Origin: Gracilimonas tropica DSM 19535
Lineage (GTDB): Bacteria > Bacteroidota > Rhodothermia > Balneolales > Balneolaceae
Assembly: GCF_000375425.1 (NCBI RefSeq)
Contig: NZ_AQXG01000001.1
Coordinates: 593,176-657,175, forward strand
Direction of reading: 5' to 3'
DNA: 64,000 nt
The translations under genes were made by a program, and so were the position numbers. Below are positions 56,920-64,000 of this stretch, one piece after another (within the stretch, counting starts at the first letter, position 1; every line of letters starts with the position of its first letter). Below the pieces are notes generated by a model that saw nothing but the letters and a program-made list of their open reading frames with translations, was not told the DNA's origin and did no database searches.

Positions 56920-57962
56920 TACAGGTCTAAGGCTTTGAGTAGAGGTTCTGGGTCAAATTTTTGGTCAAGCTGGGGAAGGTAGCGTTCATAGGCTTCACGC
57001 TGAAGTTTTGTGGCAAAAATATCATGAAAGAAATACTTGCCATACTTTACCACATAGTTCAGAATAAAAAAACGATAGGATTCCTGTAGAAAACGTATCT
57101 CTGTTTCAGTGAGTGGAAAGACCTTGTGATATGCTTTCAGGAAGGTGATGAATCGGTCTTCCATCATCGGGTCTGCATCGTAGCTGAATACGGTTCGGTC
57201 ACCTACATCCGAAACAATGCGTGCGAAGAAGTAAAAATCGATCATTCGGTTACTGATACGAAACCAATCATAGTCCCACCGGGAAAATAACTGGTATTGC
57301 GGGGTGACCGAGAAGTTTCCAATATTCCAGTCCACAAAAACCGGGATGGTATCCAGTTTTTGGGCTCCAAGTTTCTCTACGTTCGTAAAAAAGAGATCGC
57401 AATGTTTTCGGATCTGATCTTCATGCATGCGGTACTCATGTTGGCCTAATTCTGTATCAAGAGTATCGAGCAGATGGCGTATATCTACTTCCATGGTCTT
57501 GGAGGATCCGGGAAGGGTATTTCGGATAGTGTGGCAGGCTTTATGAAATTTGGCAAACTCTTTTCCAAGCTTCTTGATCTGCTCTTCCGATTGTCGTTTT
57601 GCCGGCTTGCGTTTGATCTTGATAGGCCGGTAAAAAACCACCCAGGCATCTATAACCTCATCTTTATGCCGGTGGACAAACAGTGAATTTTCTTTGATCA
57701 GTGACCGGGCAAGAAAGTTTTCAAATGGATCGGGAAGGTTATTGGAAAGGGAATTGATGATGGTATGATCTTCTACAAAATGCTCAAACTTTCCAAAGTA
57801 AGACAGTTTGGCTATGATGATGTTACCGTCCTTGAAAGTAACCCGATAAACATGGTTGGTAGATACCTTGGCACTGATATCTGTAATGGTGATAATGGTT
57901 CGGGTGGGATCGTATGCACGCCACGCTTCCTTTACAATTTCATTAAAATCAATAAATGACAT
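56919..57962 (-). CDS. APH-fold phosphotransferase (small-molecule kinase)
   Basis: A 347-residue protein of the aminoglycoside phosphotransferase/choline kinase fold. The N-lobe has VYRVTFKDGNIIIAKLSYFG with the ATP-binding Lys. The catalytic loop is PVFVDWNIGNFSV: the Asp and Asn are present but the usual HGD reads FVD. The metal-binding DxD-like site is SRWDYDWFRISNRMIDFYFF. Not a resistance gene by context; it lies between a glutamine synthetase-like gene (12 bp upstream) and a HAD phosphatase (1-base overlap). A substrate such as an amino alcohol or gamma-glutamyl amine is a guess. Confidence 0.82.
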   Translation of the reverse strand: MSFIDFNEIVKEAWRAYDPTRTIITITDISAKVSTNHVYRVTFKDGNIIIAKLSYFGKFEHFVEDHTIINSLSNNLPDPFENFLARSLIKENSLFVHRHKDEVIDAWVVFYRPIKIKRKPAKRQSEEQIKKLGKEFAKFHKACHTIRNTLPGSSKTMEVDIRHLLDTLDTELGQHEYRMHEDQIRKHCDLFFTNVEKLGAQKLDTIPVFVDWNIGNFSVTPQYQLFSRWDYDWFRISNRMIDFYFFARIVSDVGDRTVFSYDADPMMEDRFITFLKAYHKVFPLTETEIRFLQESYRFFILNYVVKYGKYFFHDIFATKLQREAYERYLPQLDQKFDPEPLLKALDL

Positions 57963-57974
57963 ACATCCTTTTTC

Positions 57975-59342
57975 TTAGATAATTTCAAAGTAGCGTTTTA
58001 TTTCCCAATCGGTAACAGCGTTTGAAAACTGCTCCCATTCCCACTCTCTTGTTCGGCTGAAATGGTCAGTAAAAGTCTGGCCAAATAATTTGGGTGCCAG
58101 ATCCGAATGTTTCATTTTTTCGGTTGCTTCAGCCAGTGTTGCAGGAAGTTTTTGATGATCCTTATGATCATACTCATTTCCGGAAGTAGCTTCAATATCC
58201 AGTGAAAGTTCGTTTTTGATCCCATACAAGCCCGAAGCTAAACTTGCAGCCATAGACAGATATGGATTGGTATCAGCACCCGGTACACGGTTTTCCAATC
58301 GCATGGCATCCACAGTTTGGTTAATAACCCGAAGAGCTGTGGTTCGGTTTTCAACTCCCCAGCTTACAGAAGTAGCTGCCCATGAACCAGCAACCATGCG
58401 TTTATAACTGTTTACTGTAGGAGCATACATGGGTAAAATATGAGGCAAGCAATGAAGCTGTCCTGCTATATATTGCTCCATGATCGTACTAATGGAATGA
58501 TCACGACTATCATCAAAAAACAGATTTTTTTCTTCCTTCTCATCCCATAGGCTTTGGTGGATATGGCCACTGCATCCCGGTAAATTTACATTCCACTTGG
58601 CCATGAAACTTGCCATGATCTCATGACGGGAAGCAATTTCCTTTACACCTGTTTTAAAAAGCACAGCCCGGTCAGCAGCTTCTAAAATATCGGTATAGGC
58701 AATGGCCGCTTCATAAACTCCGTTTCCGGTCTCGGTGTGCAGGCCTTCCAGCGGGACTTCAAATTTCTTTAACAAATTGAAGAGATCATCAAAATAGGCT
58801 TGGTTCTGGGATGATCTCAGAATGGAATATCCAAACATGCCCGGAGTGAGGGGGGTTGGGTTGATTCCTCCTTTTTCATTTAGAGAATCCGGAGTTTCCC
58901 GAAAATTAAACCATTCAAATTCATTGGCGAATTTTGGTTTGAAACCGAGATTTAAGGCTTCTTCAGAAACTCTTTTCAATAATGTGCGCGGACAAACATT
59001 CGACATGTTCTCATCCCGGTGAAAGTCGGCCAGGAAAAGAGGAGTATTATCATTCCAGGGAATTTCTCGTGATGTTGAGAGATCAATAGAGGCTGTTGCA
59101 TCCGGAAAGCCGGTATGCCAGCCTGTTACTTTAGAATTGTTGTATACCATATCGTTAGCATCCCAGCCAAAAACCACATCACAAAAACCAACATTCCTAT
59201 CTATGGCTTTAAGAAATTTTTCTTTTGAGATGATCTTGCCCCGCAGGATCCCATCAATATCAGTAACGGCCAATTTTATTTTTGTAGAAGGGGAAGCTTT
59301 AATTGCTTCTATGATTTCCTGTGATGTATTTGTCTGTGCCAT
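57975..59342 (-). CDS. Glutamine synthetase family ligase
   Basis: A 455-residue ATP-dependent ligase of the glutamine synthetase fold, distinct from housekeeping GlnA I. IKLAVTDIDGILRGKIISKEKFL starts the beta-Grasp domain (in GS-like ligases 'D.dG..RGK'). The catalytic domain has GLHTETGNGVYEAAIAYTDIL (metal Glu residues), GCSGHIHQSLWDEKEEKN (His and metal site), TVNSYKRMVAGSWAAT and NRTTALRVI. The sequence fits the branch that makes gamma-glutamyl amides (PuuA, gamma-glutamylmethylamide synthetase, GlnA4-type). First gene of a three-gene unit with a kinase and phosphatase, supporting a role in amine metabolism rather than ammonia assimilation. Confidence 0.85.
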   Translation of the reverse strand: MAQTNTSQEIIEAIKASPSTKIKLAVTDIDGILRGKIISKEKFLKAIDRNVGFCDVVFGWDANDMVYNNSKVTGWHTGFPDATASIDLSTSREIPWNDNTPLFLADFHRDENMSNVCPRTLLKRVSEEALNLGFKPKFANEFEWFNFRETPDSLNEKGGINPTPLTPGMFGYSILRSSQNQAYFDDLFNLLKKFEVPLEGLHTETGNGVYEAAIAYTDILEAADRAVLFKTGVKEIASRHEIMASFMAKWNVNLPGCSGHIHQSLWDEKEEKNLFFDDSRDHSISTIMEQYIAGQLHCLPHILPMYAPTVNSYKRMVAGSWAATSVSWGVENRTTALRVINQTVDAMRLENRVPGADTNPYLSMAASLASGLYGIKNELSLDIEATSGNEYDHKDHQKLPATLAEATEKMKHSDLAPKLFGQTFTDHFSRTREWEWEQFSNAVTDWEIKRYFEII

Positions 59343-59410
59343 GCTTTGAAAATGATTGAGCCATAAAACTAACTAAACCCCGCGACTTTTTTGAATGGAA
59401 AATGTAGAAT

Positions 59411-59457
59411 GTGCTATGTGCTATGTGCTATGTGCTATGTGCTATGTGCTATGTGCT
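59411..59457. repeat. Tandem heptamer repeat GTGCTAT x6
   Basis: GTGCTAT is repeated six times perfectly (59411-59452) plus GTGCT. The array is 47 bp and lies about 70 bp upstream of the glutamine synthetase-like start. A simple repeat of this kind can vary in copy number. Confidence 0.92.
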
Positions 59458-59675
59458 GAGGGGAGGAATATTTTAAACAGATATAGAATTGCGTATCGTT
59501 TTGGATTCAAACGTGCTTGTAAAATATGAGTAAGAAAACAAAGGTCACTATGAATAGAAAATTTTGCCCTGAAGTTTTTAAAGGAAAATAGTTAACCCGA
59601 AAATTGGGCAACTGCTTGCGACTATGGAGTTACGCTACAAAAATATTTGTCAGGGTTGAATTCACCACATCACAT

Positions 59676-59708
59676 ATCGGTCAGACGGCTCAAAGCCGTC
59701 TGACCGAT
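59676..59708. repeat. Perfect 15-bp palindrome with 3-nt loop
   Basis: ATCGGTCAGACGGCT (59676-59690), loop CAA, AGCCGTCTGACCGAT (59694-59708). The stem is perfect, GC-richer than the surroundings, and flanked by GAATTC on both sides at uneven distance. Without a T tract it is not a clear terminator; it looks like a REP-type or transposon-related palindrome. Confidence 0.8.
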
Positions 59709-59739
59709 GGTAGGAATTCGTGTAACAAAGCCTTAGCCA

Positions 59740-59768
59740 TCCATCAGACCGGCAATCGGTCAGATGGA
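59740..59768. repeat. Second palindromic unit sharing CGGTCAGA
   Basis: CCATCAGACCG (59741-59751) pairs with CGGTCAGATGG (59757-59767) with one mismatch. It shares the core CGGTCAGA with the stronger palindrome 50 bp upstream, so the two look like diverged copies of one repeat family. Confidence 0.55.
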
Positions 59769-59845
59769 GTTTTGGGTGGTATTAGAAGGTGAATGATTTT
59801 TTGTTTTTATGGAACAAATTTGATGGGTGTATATGTTAGTCGGGC

Positions 59846-61342
59846 ATGGATATCAATACAGACTATGACGTAATTATTGTCGGTTCCGGTATGGGGGGAA
59901 TGAGCGCGGGAGCCATGTTGGCTAAAGATGGCTACAAAGTCCTGATACTTGAGAAAGCGCATGCGCCAGGAGGGTGTTCGTCTTCTTATTTCAGGAAGGG
60001 ATTTGTGTTCGAATCGGGTGCCACGACGCTGATAGGATTTAACGAGAATCAACCGCTATGGAAGCTGGAGCAAGAAACCGGTATTCAAATTCCCAGGGAA
60101 GAGATTACTCCAAGCATGTCGGTTTGGCTGGATGGGGAACAGATCACCCGGTACAAAGACCGGGAGCAATGGATTCAGGAATGTATTCGCGTTTTTGGAA
60201 ATGAAACCGGACAGCGTACTTTCTGGGAAGAAGCTTTTAACGTATCGGATTTGGTCTGGAAGGTCTCGCTAAGAAATCCTTTTTTCCCACCACAAAAAAT
60301 TTCAGAATGGGGATCGCTGGCCATCAATAATAACCCCCTGGATGTATGGGTGCTTAAATATGCGTTGAAATCGGTTCGCGAGGTAATGCAAGAATATGGA
60401 ATTGATGCCCCAAAATTCCGCCGTTTCGTGAATGAACAGCTTATGATCACTGCCCAATCGAAAGCTGATGATACACCCTTTCTATTTGGTGCTGCAGGAT
60501 TGACGTACACCAACTATTCCAATTTCTACGTACCCGGTGGGTTGCTTGAGATGGTAAACACAATCAGGGCTTTCATTCAAAAAAGAGGAGGTGCACTGCA
60601 TACTAAAGAAGGCGTTGAAATGATCACAAAAGATAAGGGGCAGTTCACAGTTCACACCCGAAATAAAAGAAAAGAATCCTTTGCATACCGGGCGCCCATT
60701 GTAATTTCAAATATCCCGGTTTGGAATATGAAAGAAGTGACTTCCGGGGAAATGAGATCATATTTTCAAAAAGAAAGCGCTGAATATGAGTCGGCCTGGG
60801 GGGCTATAACCTTGGGCATTGCCACTAATGACACTTATCCCGAAGATTTGCCTCTGCACCATCAAATTCACTTAAAAGAGGGAAAAACCGTTCCATTTAC
60901 AGATTCTGATTCAGTATTTGTGTCTATGTCGAAAAAGGGAGATACCTTACGAGCCAAAGCCGGAAAACGCACACTTAATATCTCAACGCACGCTGATCCC
61001 GAACGGTGGTATTCGTTGAACGGCCAATATGAAACGGCCAAACAACAGGTTCAGGATTTTATCGTTGAGACTCTGCAAGAAAAGCTGCCCGGATTTTCTG
61101 ACGCACAAATTGAAGTGATCCACACAGCCACTCCCATTACCTGGGAAAACTGGGTGTACCGAAAAAAGGGCAGAGTGGGGGGAATTCCCCAAACTATGGC
61201 ACGAAGCTTGCTAAAATGGACACCAAGCGAAACTCCGTTCAAAGGTTTGTATCTTTGTGGAGATACGACGTATCCCGGGCAAGGAATTCCCGGCGTAACT
61301 TTGAGTGGAATCAACGTATATTACAGAGTTGTTAACTCTTAG
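59846..61342 (+). CDS. CrtI-type phytoene desaturase/carotenoid isomerase-like oxidoreductase
   Basis: A 498-residue FAD-dependent carotenoid enzyme. The Rossmann motif YDVIIVGSGMGGMSAGAMLAKDGYKVLILEKAHAPGG at the N-terminus binds FAD; FESGATTLIGF and FYVPGGLLEMVNTIRAFIQKRGGALHTKEGVE are family motifs; the C-terminal GLYLCGDTTYPGQGIPGVTLSGINVYY completes the FAD site. It is closer to the CrtISO/CrtD/CrtO side of the family than to CrtI itself by motif feel, but the reaction (desaturation, isomerisation or retinol-type saturation) is not settled. No other crt gene is in the window. It is the last chromosomal gene before the integrative element. Confidence 0.88.
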   Translation: MDINTDYDVIIVGSGMGGMSAGAMLAKDGYKVLILEKAHAPGGCSSSYFRKGFVFESGATTLIGFNENQPLWKLEQETGIQIPREEITPSMSVWLDGEQITRYKDREQWIQECIRVFGNETGQRTFWEEAFNVSDLVWKVSLRNPFFPPQKISEWGSLAINNNPLDVWVLKYALKSVREVMQEYGIDAPKFRRFVNEQLMITAQSKADDTPFLFGAAGLTYTNYSNFYVPGGLLEMVNTIRAFIQKRGGALHTKEGVEMITKDKGQFTVHTRNKRKESFAYRAPIVISNIPVWNMKEVTSGEMRSYFQKESAEYESAWGAITLGIATNDTYPEDLPLHHQIHLKEGKTVPFTDSDSVFVSMSKKGDTLRAKAGKRTLNISTHADPERWYSLNGQYETAKQQVQDFIVETLQEKLPGFSDAQIEVIHTATPITWENWVYRKKGRVGGIPQTMARSLLKWTPSETPFKGLYLCGDTTYPGQGIPGVTLSGINVYYRVVNS

Positions 61343-61385
61343 TTGCTTTTCCTTGCTTATACGTGCTTAAAAGGCGGTTTTAGTC

Positions 61386-61532
61386 TTGTTACTTTCCTTT
61401 CTTTTCTCTTTTTTCTGTTACTTTTGTTACTATATTGTTACTTTTAGACGGTCGATGTAAGCCAAGTTTATACGAATAGAGTTTCATTCACTTAAACTTT
61501 TTTGGTTTTGTTACTCGACTCAATAGTAACAA
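61386..61532. other. Putative attachment/arm-site region of the integrative element
   Basis: The 224-bp spacer before the integrase has four TTGTTACT copies (61386-61393, 61424-61431, 61435-61442, 61508-61515), a partial CTGTTACTTT copy at 61415-61424 and one inverted AGTAACAA (61525-61532), in an otherwise pyrimidine-rich stretch. Repeated short arm-type sites next to a tyrosine integrase gene at an element edge are typical of attL regions. No tRNA gene adjoins and the partner att site is outside the window. Confidence 0.5.
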
Positions 61533-61566
61533 TCACAGCCAATTTTCACTTGAATAGTAGTGTATT

Positions 61567-62610
61567 ATGGGAATCAAAATCAGAGAAAAGGATTTAAAAT
61601 CGGGCAAAAAGTCTTTGTACTTAGATATCTATCACAAAGGGAAACGGAATTATGAGTTCCTGAAGATCGGGCATTTAACAGGTGATAAGAATAAGGATGA
61701 AGAGATACGGGATAAGGCGAAGGCTATCAAAGCAAAAAGGGAGTTGCAGATCTTTAATGAAACCTACGATTTTGACAAAAAGGATGATGATCTACTCTTT
61801 ACTGATTTTATGCAGATTATCGCAGATGAGTTTGAGAAGAAAGGGAACCGGAATGTTAGCACGGTTTTATTTCATGTTCGGGAATTTGGCAAAGATGATA
61901 TTTCATTCCGTGGTGTTGACGAAAAGTGGATAAAGGGATTTAAAGACTATCTGCTGGATGAAGTGAAGCAAAGCACAGCCCGGACGTATTTTTTAGTGCT
62001 GCAATCGGTTATTAATAAAGCAGTGAAGAAAGGGCACCTGAAAAAAAATCCGATGGATGAGGTAGAAAACATTCCAAAGGATGAACCAAAGATCGAATAC
62101 CTGAATGATGAGGAACTGAATAAACTTTGGGGAACTGATATCAGTAATATTGAGGTGAAACGGGCTTTTCTCTTTTCATGCTATACGGGGTTAAGACTTT
62201 CGGACGTGCAACGGTTGAAATGGAGTGATATCGAGGACGTCCGGGATAATGGAAAGGCTTATAAGCAAATTTCCATCAACATGAAGAAAACAAATGACCT
62301 GATTTATATTCCTATCAGTAAACGAGCCGAAAAACTACTAAATGTTAAGCATAGGGTATCTGAATATGTGTTCGATATTTCACCCAGCAAGGTGGAATAT
62401 TGGCTGCCTAAGTGGGCAAAGAAAGCCGAGTTGGGAAAGCATATTCATTTCCATATGTCACGCCACACATTCGCAACGCGGTTGCTTAATAAAGGGGTGA
62501 ACATCTTTACAGTGAGTAAGTTGTTAGGGCACGCTTCCATTGAGCACACACAAAAATATTTACACTTGAGAGATACCGATAAAAAATCAGCAATTGACGT
62601 GCTGGATTAA
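61567..62610 (+). CDS. Tyrosine-type site-specific integrase
   Basis: A 347-residue tyrosine recombinase of the Bacteroidota phage/ICE type. The N-terminal arm-binding domain has the beta-strand start KSLYLDIYHKGKRNYEFLKIGHLTG, followed by a SAM-like core-binding domain (FADEFEKKG-type helix region to VENIP). The catalytic domain holds all active residues: Arg in SCYTGLRLSDVQRLKWSDI, Lys in INMKKTNDLIYIPIS, HxxR in HFHMSRHTFATRL, the second His in LLGHASIEHTQKYLHL, and the nucleophile Tyr of KYLHL. It starts 224 bp after the carotenoid gene and marks the left end of an integrative element. Confidence 0.95.
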   Translation: MGIKIREKDLKSGKKSLYLDIYHKGKRNYEFLKIGHLTGDKNKDEEIRDKAKAIKAKRELQIFNETYDFDKKDDDLLFTDFMQIIADEFEKKGNRNVSTVLFHVREFGKDDISFRGVDEKWIKGFKDYLLDEVKQSTARTYFLVLQSVINKAVKKGHLKKNPMDEVENIPKDEPKIEYLNDEELNKLWGTDISNIEVKRAFLFSCYTGLRLSDVQRLKWSDIEDVRDNGKAYKQISINMKKTNDLIYIPISKRAEKLLNVKHRVSEYVFDISPSKVEYWLPKWAKKAELGKHIHFHMSRHTFATRLLNKGVNIFTVSKLLGHASIEHTQKYLHLRDTDKKSAIDVLD

Positions 62611-62639
62611 AAACAGGAATAACGCATGAAGGTTCTATT

Positions 62640-63635
62640 ATGATAACACCCTTGGAAATACAAAACTGGCTGAAAAATGTTGTAACCAAAAAAAGCTTTG
62701 GCCGGGAAAACACGGAATATCTAAAACAGATCAATAAAAGTGCGTATGATTTTTTAGAGAACGAAAATCAAAAACTTGCAGAACCATACGACAATGACGA
62801 AGATTATTTTGAATACCTATGGACGTTTAGGCTTTACAGAGAAAGCTATTGGGATAGAACGGTCGAGGCTTATCTATACTCTTTGCACGCTTCAGCTATG
62901 CTTATAAATTTACAAAATCAAAAACTTGCTGGAATTTACTATAATGAATGGCTGGATGAAATCAATAGCGCTCTTGACGGTTCATCTGGAGCTTTTAGGT
63001 GGATTGCAGAAATAGCCAACCACCTGAATGGCAGCCGGGTGATCTCTGAAGATGAATATTTAGAATTTCGGCTCAGGCTATCTAACTATCAGACTGAATT
63101 TATAAATGAGTTTTTCACAGCCTTTGACCGGGGTTTAGATAAAGATAGCAAAAAGGTTTACGCCGTGGCGGCAGTAGATTTGAAAATAGTATTTGATCGT
63201 CTTGGTAAAATGGTTTCAATTGAAAACGTTTTCCCGCGAGATAGTCGTTTTTGGCCTGACTTTTATATCCAAAAAGCATTAGTAAATTTCATTGATAGCA
63301 CCGTCAATAAATCCCGAAGAGGTCGAAAAAGCCTAATTAGTAAATGCGGTATATCTGAAAAACAGTTTGCCCAAGATATTAATAAATACCTTTTTACTAT
63401 TTCTAAAAATAAAACTGAAATGCCATTTAGCACGTACGAACTTGCGGGGCACTTAATGACTAAACCTGCTTATCAATCTACGGATGAAAACGGCGATCAA
63501 TGGATTCAGGATCAGAACGATTTTAATAAATTTGTGAGGGGCTTTCTAAATAATAAGTGGGGTAAATACATGCACGAAAATGAGTTTCCCGCAATAGTGC
63601 AATATGGGGGAGAATTTATTTTAATTGGGGATTAA
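62640..63635 (+). CDS. Hypothetical protein of the integrative element
   Basis: A 331-residue, soluble, acidic-to-neutral protein with no signal peptide or membrane helix. I do not recognise a family. The first 150 residues are rich in aromatic residues and helices (DYFEYLWTFRLYRESYWDRTVEAYLYSLHASAML); the middle has FFTAFDRGLDKDSKKVYAVAAVDLKIVFDRLGKMV; near residue 225 is a basic NKSRRGRKSLISKCG that could contact nucleic acid; and the end (DFNKFVRGFLNNKWGKYMHENEFPAIVQYGGEFI) is charged. It lies 29 bp after the integrase, so is probably a cargo or control gene of the element. Confidence 0.75.
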   Translation: MITPLEIQNWLKNVVTKKSFGRENTEYLKQINKSAYDFLENENQKLAEPYDNDEDYFEYLWTFRLYRESYWDRTVEAYLYSLHASAMLINLQNQKLAGIYYNEWLDEINSALDGSSGAFRWIAEIANHLNGSRVISEDEYLEFRLRLSNYQTEFINEFFTAFDRGLDKDSKKVYAVAAVDLKIVFDRLGKMVSIENVFPRDSRFWPDFYIQKALVNFIDSTVNKSRRGRKSLISKCGISEKQFAQDINKYLFTISKNKTEMPFSTYELAGHLMTKPAYQSTDENGDQWIQDQNDFNKFVRGFLNNKWGKYMHENEFPAIVQYGGEFILIGD

Positions 63636-63670
63636 TTAATAAATCCTTACCCGCCGTTAATTACATGCTG

Positions 63671-63706
63671 ATCTTTCTGTCAACAATTAACAAAAAACAG
63701 AAAGAT
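63671..63706 (+). promoter_or_regulatory. Hairpin covering the ribosome site of the excisionase-like gene
   Basis: ATCTTTCTGT (63671-63680) and ACAGAAAGAT (63697-63706) form a perfect 10-bp dyad ending one base before the ATG at 63708. The right arm contains the purine-rich AGAAAG that would serve as ribosome site. It could be an operator for the encoded HTH protein or an RNA hairpin limiting translation. Confidence 0.55.
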
Positions 63707-63707
63707 T

Positions 63708-63941
63708 ATGACTACGAAAGCTTATCAAAAACCCCTTAATGTTGAAGAGGCAGCCGAGTTTCTCGACCTGTCAAAATCCCATCTGTATAAACTTACAAGC
63801 CGGGGGGAAATTCCACATTACAAACCGACCGGAAAGCGTCTATACTTTTTGCCCGAAGATTTGATCGAATACCTAAAGGCTGGACGTGTTAAAACCAACC
63901 GCGAGCTTGACCAGGAAGCCGCAAAATATGTAGCGCAATAA
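63708..63941 (+). CDS. Excisionase-type helix-turn-helix protein
   Basis: A 77-residue MerR-like HTH_17 protein: LNVEEAAEFLDLSKSHLYKLTSRGEIPHYKPTGKRLYFLPEDLIEYL is the standard excisionase-family DNA-binding domain, followed by a short basic tail. In integrative elements such proteins direct excision together with the tyrosine integrase, here 1.1 kb upstream. Translation may be controlled by the hairpin just upstream. The element continues past the window. Confidence 0.9.
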   Translation: MTTKAYQKPLNVEEAAEFLDLSKSHLYKLTSRGEIPHYKPTGKRLYFLPEDLIEYLKAGRVKTNRELDQEAAKYVAQ

Positions 63942-63944
63942 AAA

Positions 63945-63969
63945 GCCCTGGAGCAACGAACTCCAAGGC
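63945..63969 (+). terminator. Hairpin after the excisionase-like gene
   Basis: GCCCTGGAG (63945-63953) pairs with CTCCAAGGC (63961-63969), one G-U pair, four bases after the stop codon. No T tract follows within the window, so it may be a leader structure of the next gene or an mRNA end stabiliser. Confidence 0.4.
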
Positions 63970-64000
63970 AGGAAAAGCACGTATCAATATACGATTCTTG

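Larger units (their letters stand above)
59343..59845. other. Gene-free spacer between GS operon and carotenoid gene
   Basis: About 500 bp with no credible ORF on either strand. It holds a heptamer tandem repeat near its left side and two palindromic units in its right half (listed separately). The promoter for the glutamine synthetase-like operon should lie at its left end and that for the carotenoid oxidoreductase at its right end, but no consensus box stands out. Confidence 0.7.

Noticed and set aside
56919..57962. Possible aminoglycoside resistance gene (APH fold)
   Set aside because: The fold is shared with choline and many small-molecule kinases, the HGD motif is altered, and the operon context is metabolic.
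59604..59792. 62-codon plus-strand ORF in the spacer before the carotenoid gene
   Set aside because: It runs through both palindromic units and has no coding character or ribosome site.

Overview
The window looks like a chromosomal segment of a Bacteroidota-related marine or halophilic bacterium, most plausibly the Balneolota (Balneola/Gracilimonas type). The grounds are moderate GC, secreted proteins ending in a YPNPFNPTT-type type IX secretion (T9SS) sorting domain, DUF1501/DUF1800 and DUF5683 proteins, a Bacteroidota-type tyrosine integrase, and TAnnTTTG boxes upstream of several genes. This assignment is inference from gene content; no 16S rRNA or tRNA gene was found.

Region 1 (1-8.5 kb): two very large, related surface proteins on the minus strand. 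The first is cut by the window edge. They share a beta-solenoid/'WTG..WSNGVP' module and a C-terminal module. Region 2 (8.8-12 kb): the compact rfbADCB operon for dTDP-L-rhamnose. Region 3 (12-21.6 kb): housekeeping genes (EVE protein, alpha/beta hydrolase, rmuC, fatty acid hydroxylase-like, mtgA, RluA-type synthase, uvrC), plus an unusual GNAT/proline-dehydrogenase-like pair. Region 4 (21.8-29.5 kb): ECF sigma/anti-sigma pair, parA-parB-DUF5683-LOG, a TPR protein and transketolase.

Region 5 (29.6-34.7 kb, minus): SpoIIE-type phosphatase, SPOR lipoprotein, and a deoC/ALDH/half-ALDH set for deoxyribose and aldehyde catabolism. The two ALDH genes look like a split version of ALDH16. Region 6 (34.9-46 kb): DUF1761 protein, CPA2 antiporter, S9 peptidase, TspO, a small membrane ORF, and an apparent four-gene operon DUF1800-DUF1501-WG-WG encoding exported proteins. 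Region 7 (46-53.9 kb): ssb, CNNM/CBS protein with murB, M48 lipoprotein, amt and purB. Region 8 (54-59.3 kb): a PAS histidine kinase broken by a frameshift at a run of six G, facing a tightly coupled cassette of glutamine synthetase-like ligase, APH-fold kinase and HAD phosphatase.

Region 9 (59.3-64 kb): a 500-bp gene-free stretch with a heptamer tandem repeat and strong palindromes, a CrtI-type carotenoid oxidoreductase, then what appears to be the left end of an integrative element. That end holds a repeat-rich putative attachment/arm-site region, a tyrosine integrase, an unknown 331-residue protein and an excisionase-like HTH protein, and it continues past the window. No CRISPR array, rRNA or tRNA was seen. 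The best candidates for undescribed biology are the GS-APH-HAD cassette, the GNAT/ProDH-like pair, the DUF1800-DUF1501-WG-WG operon and the split ALDH16.
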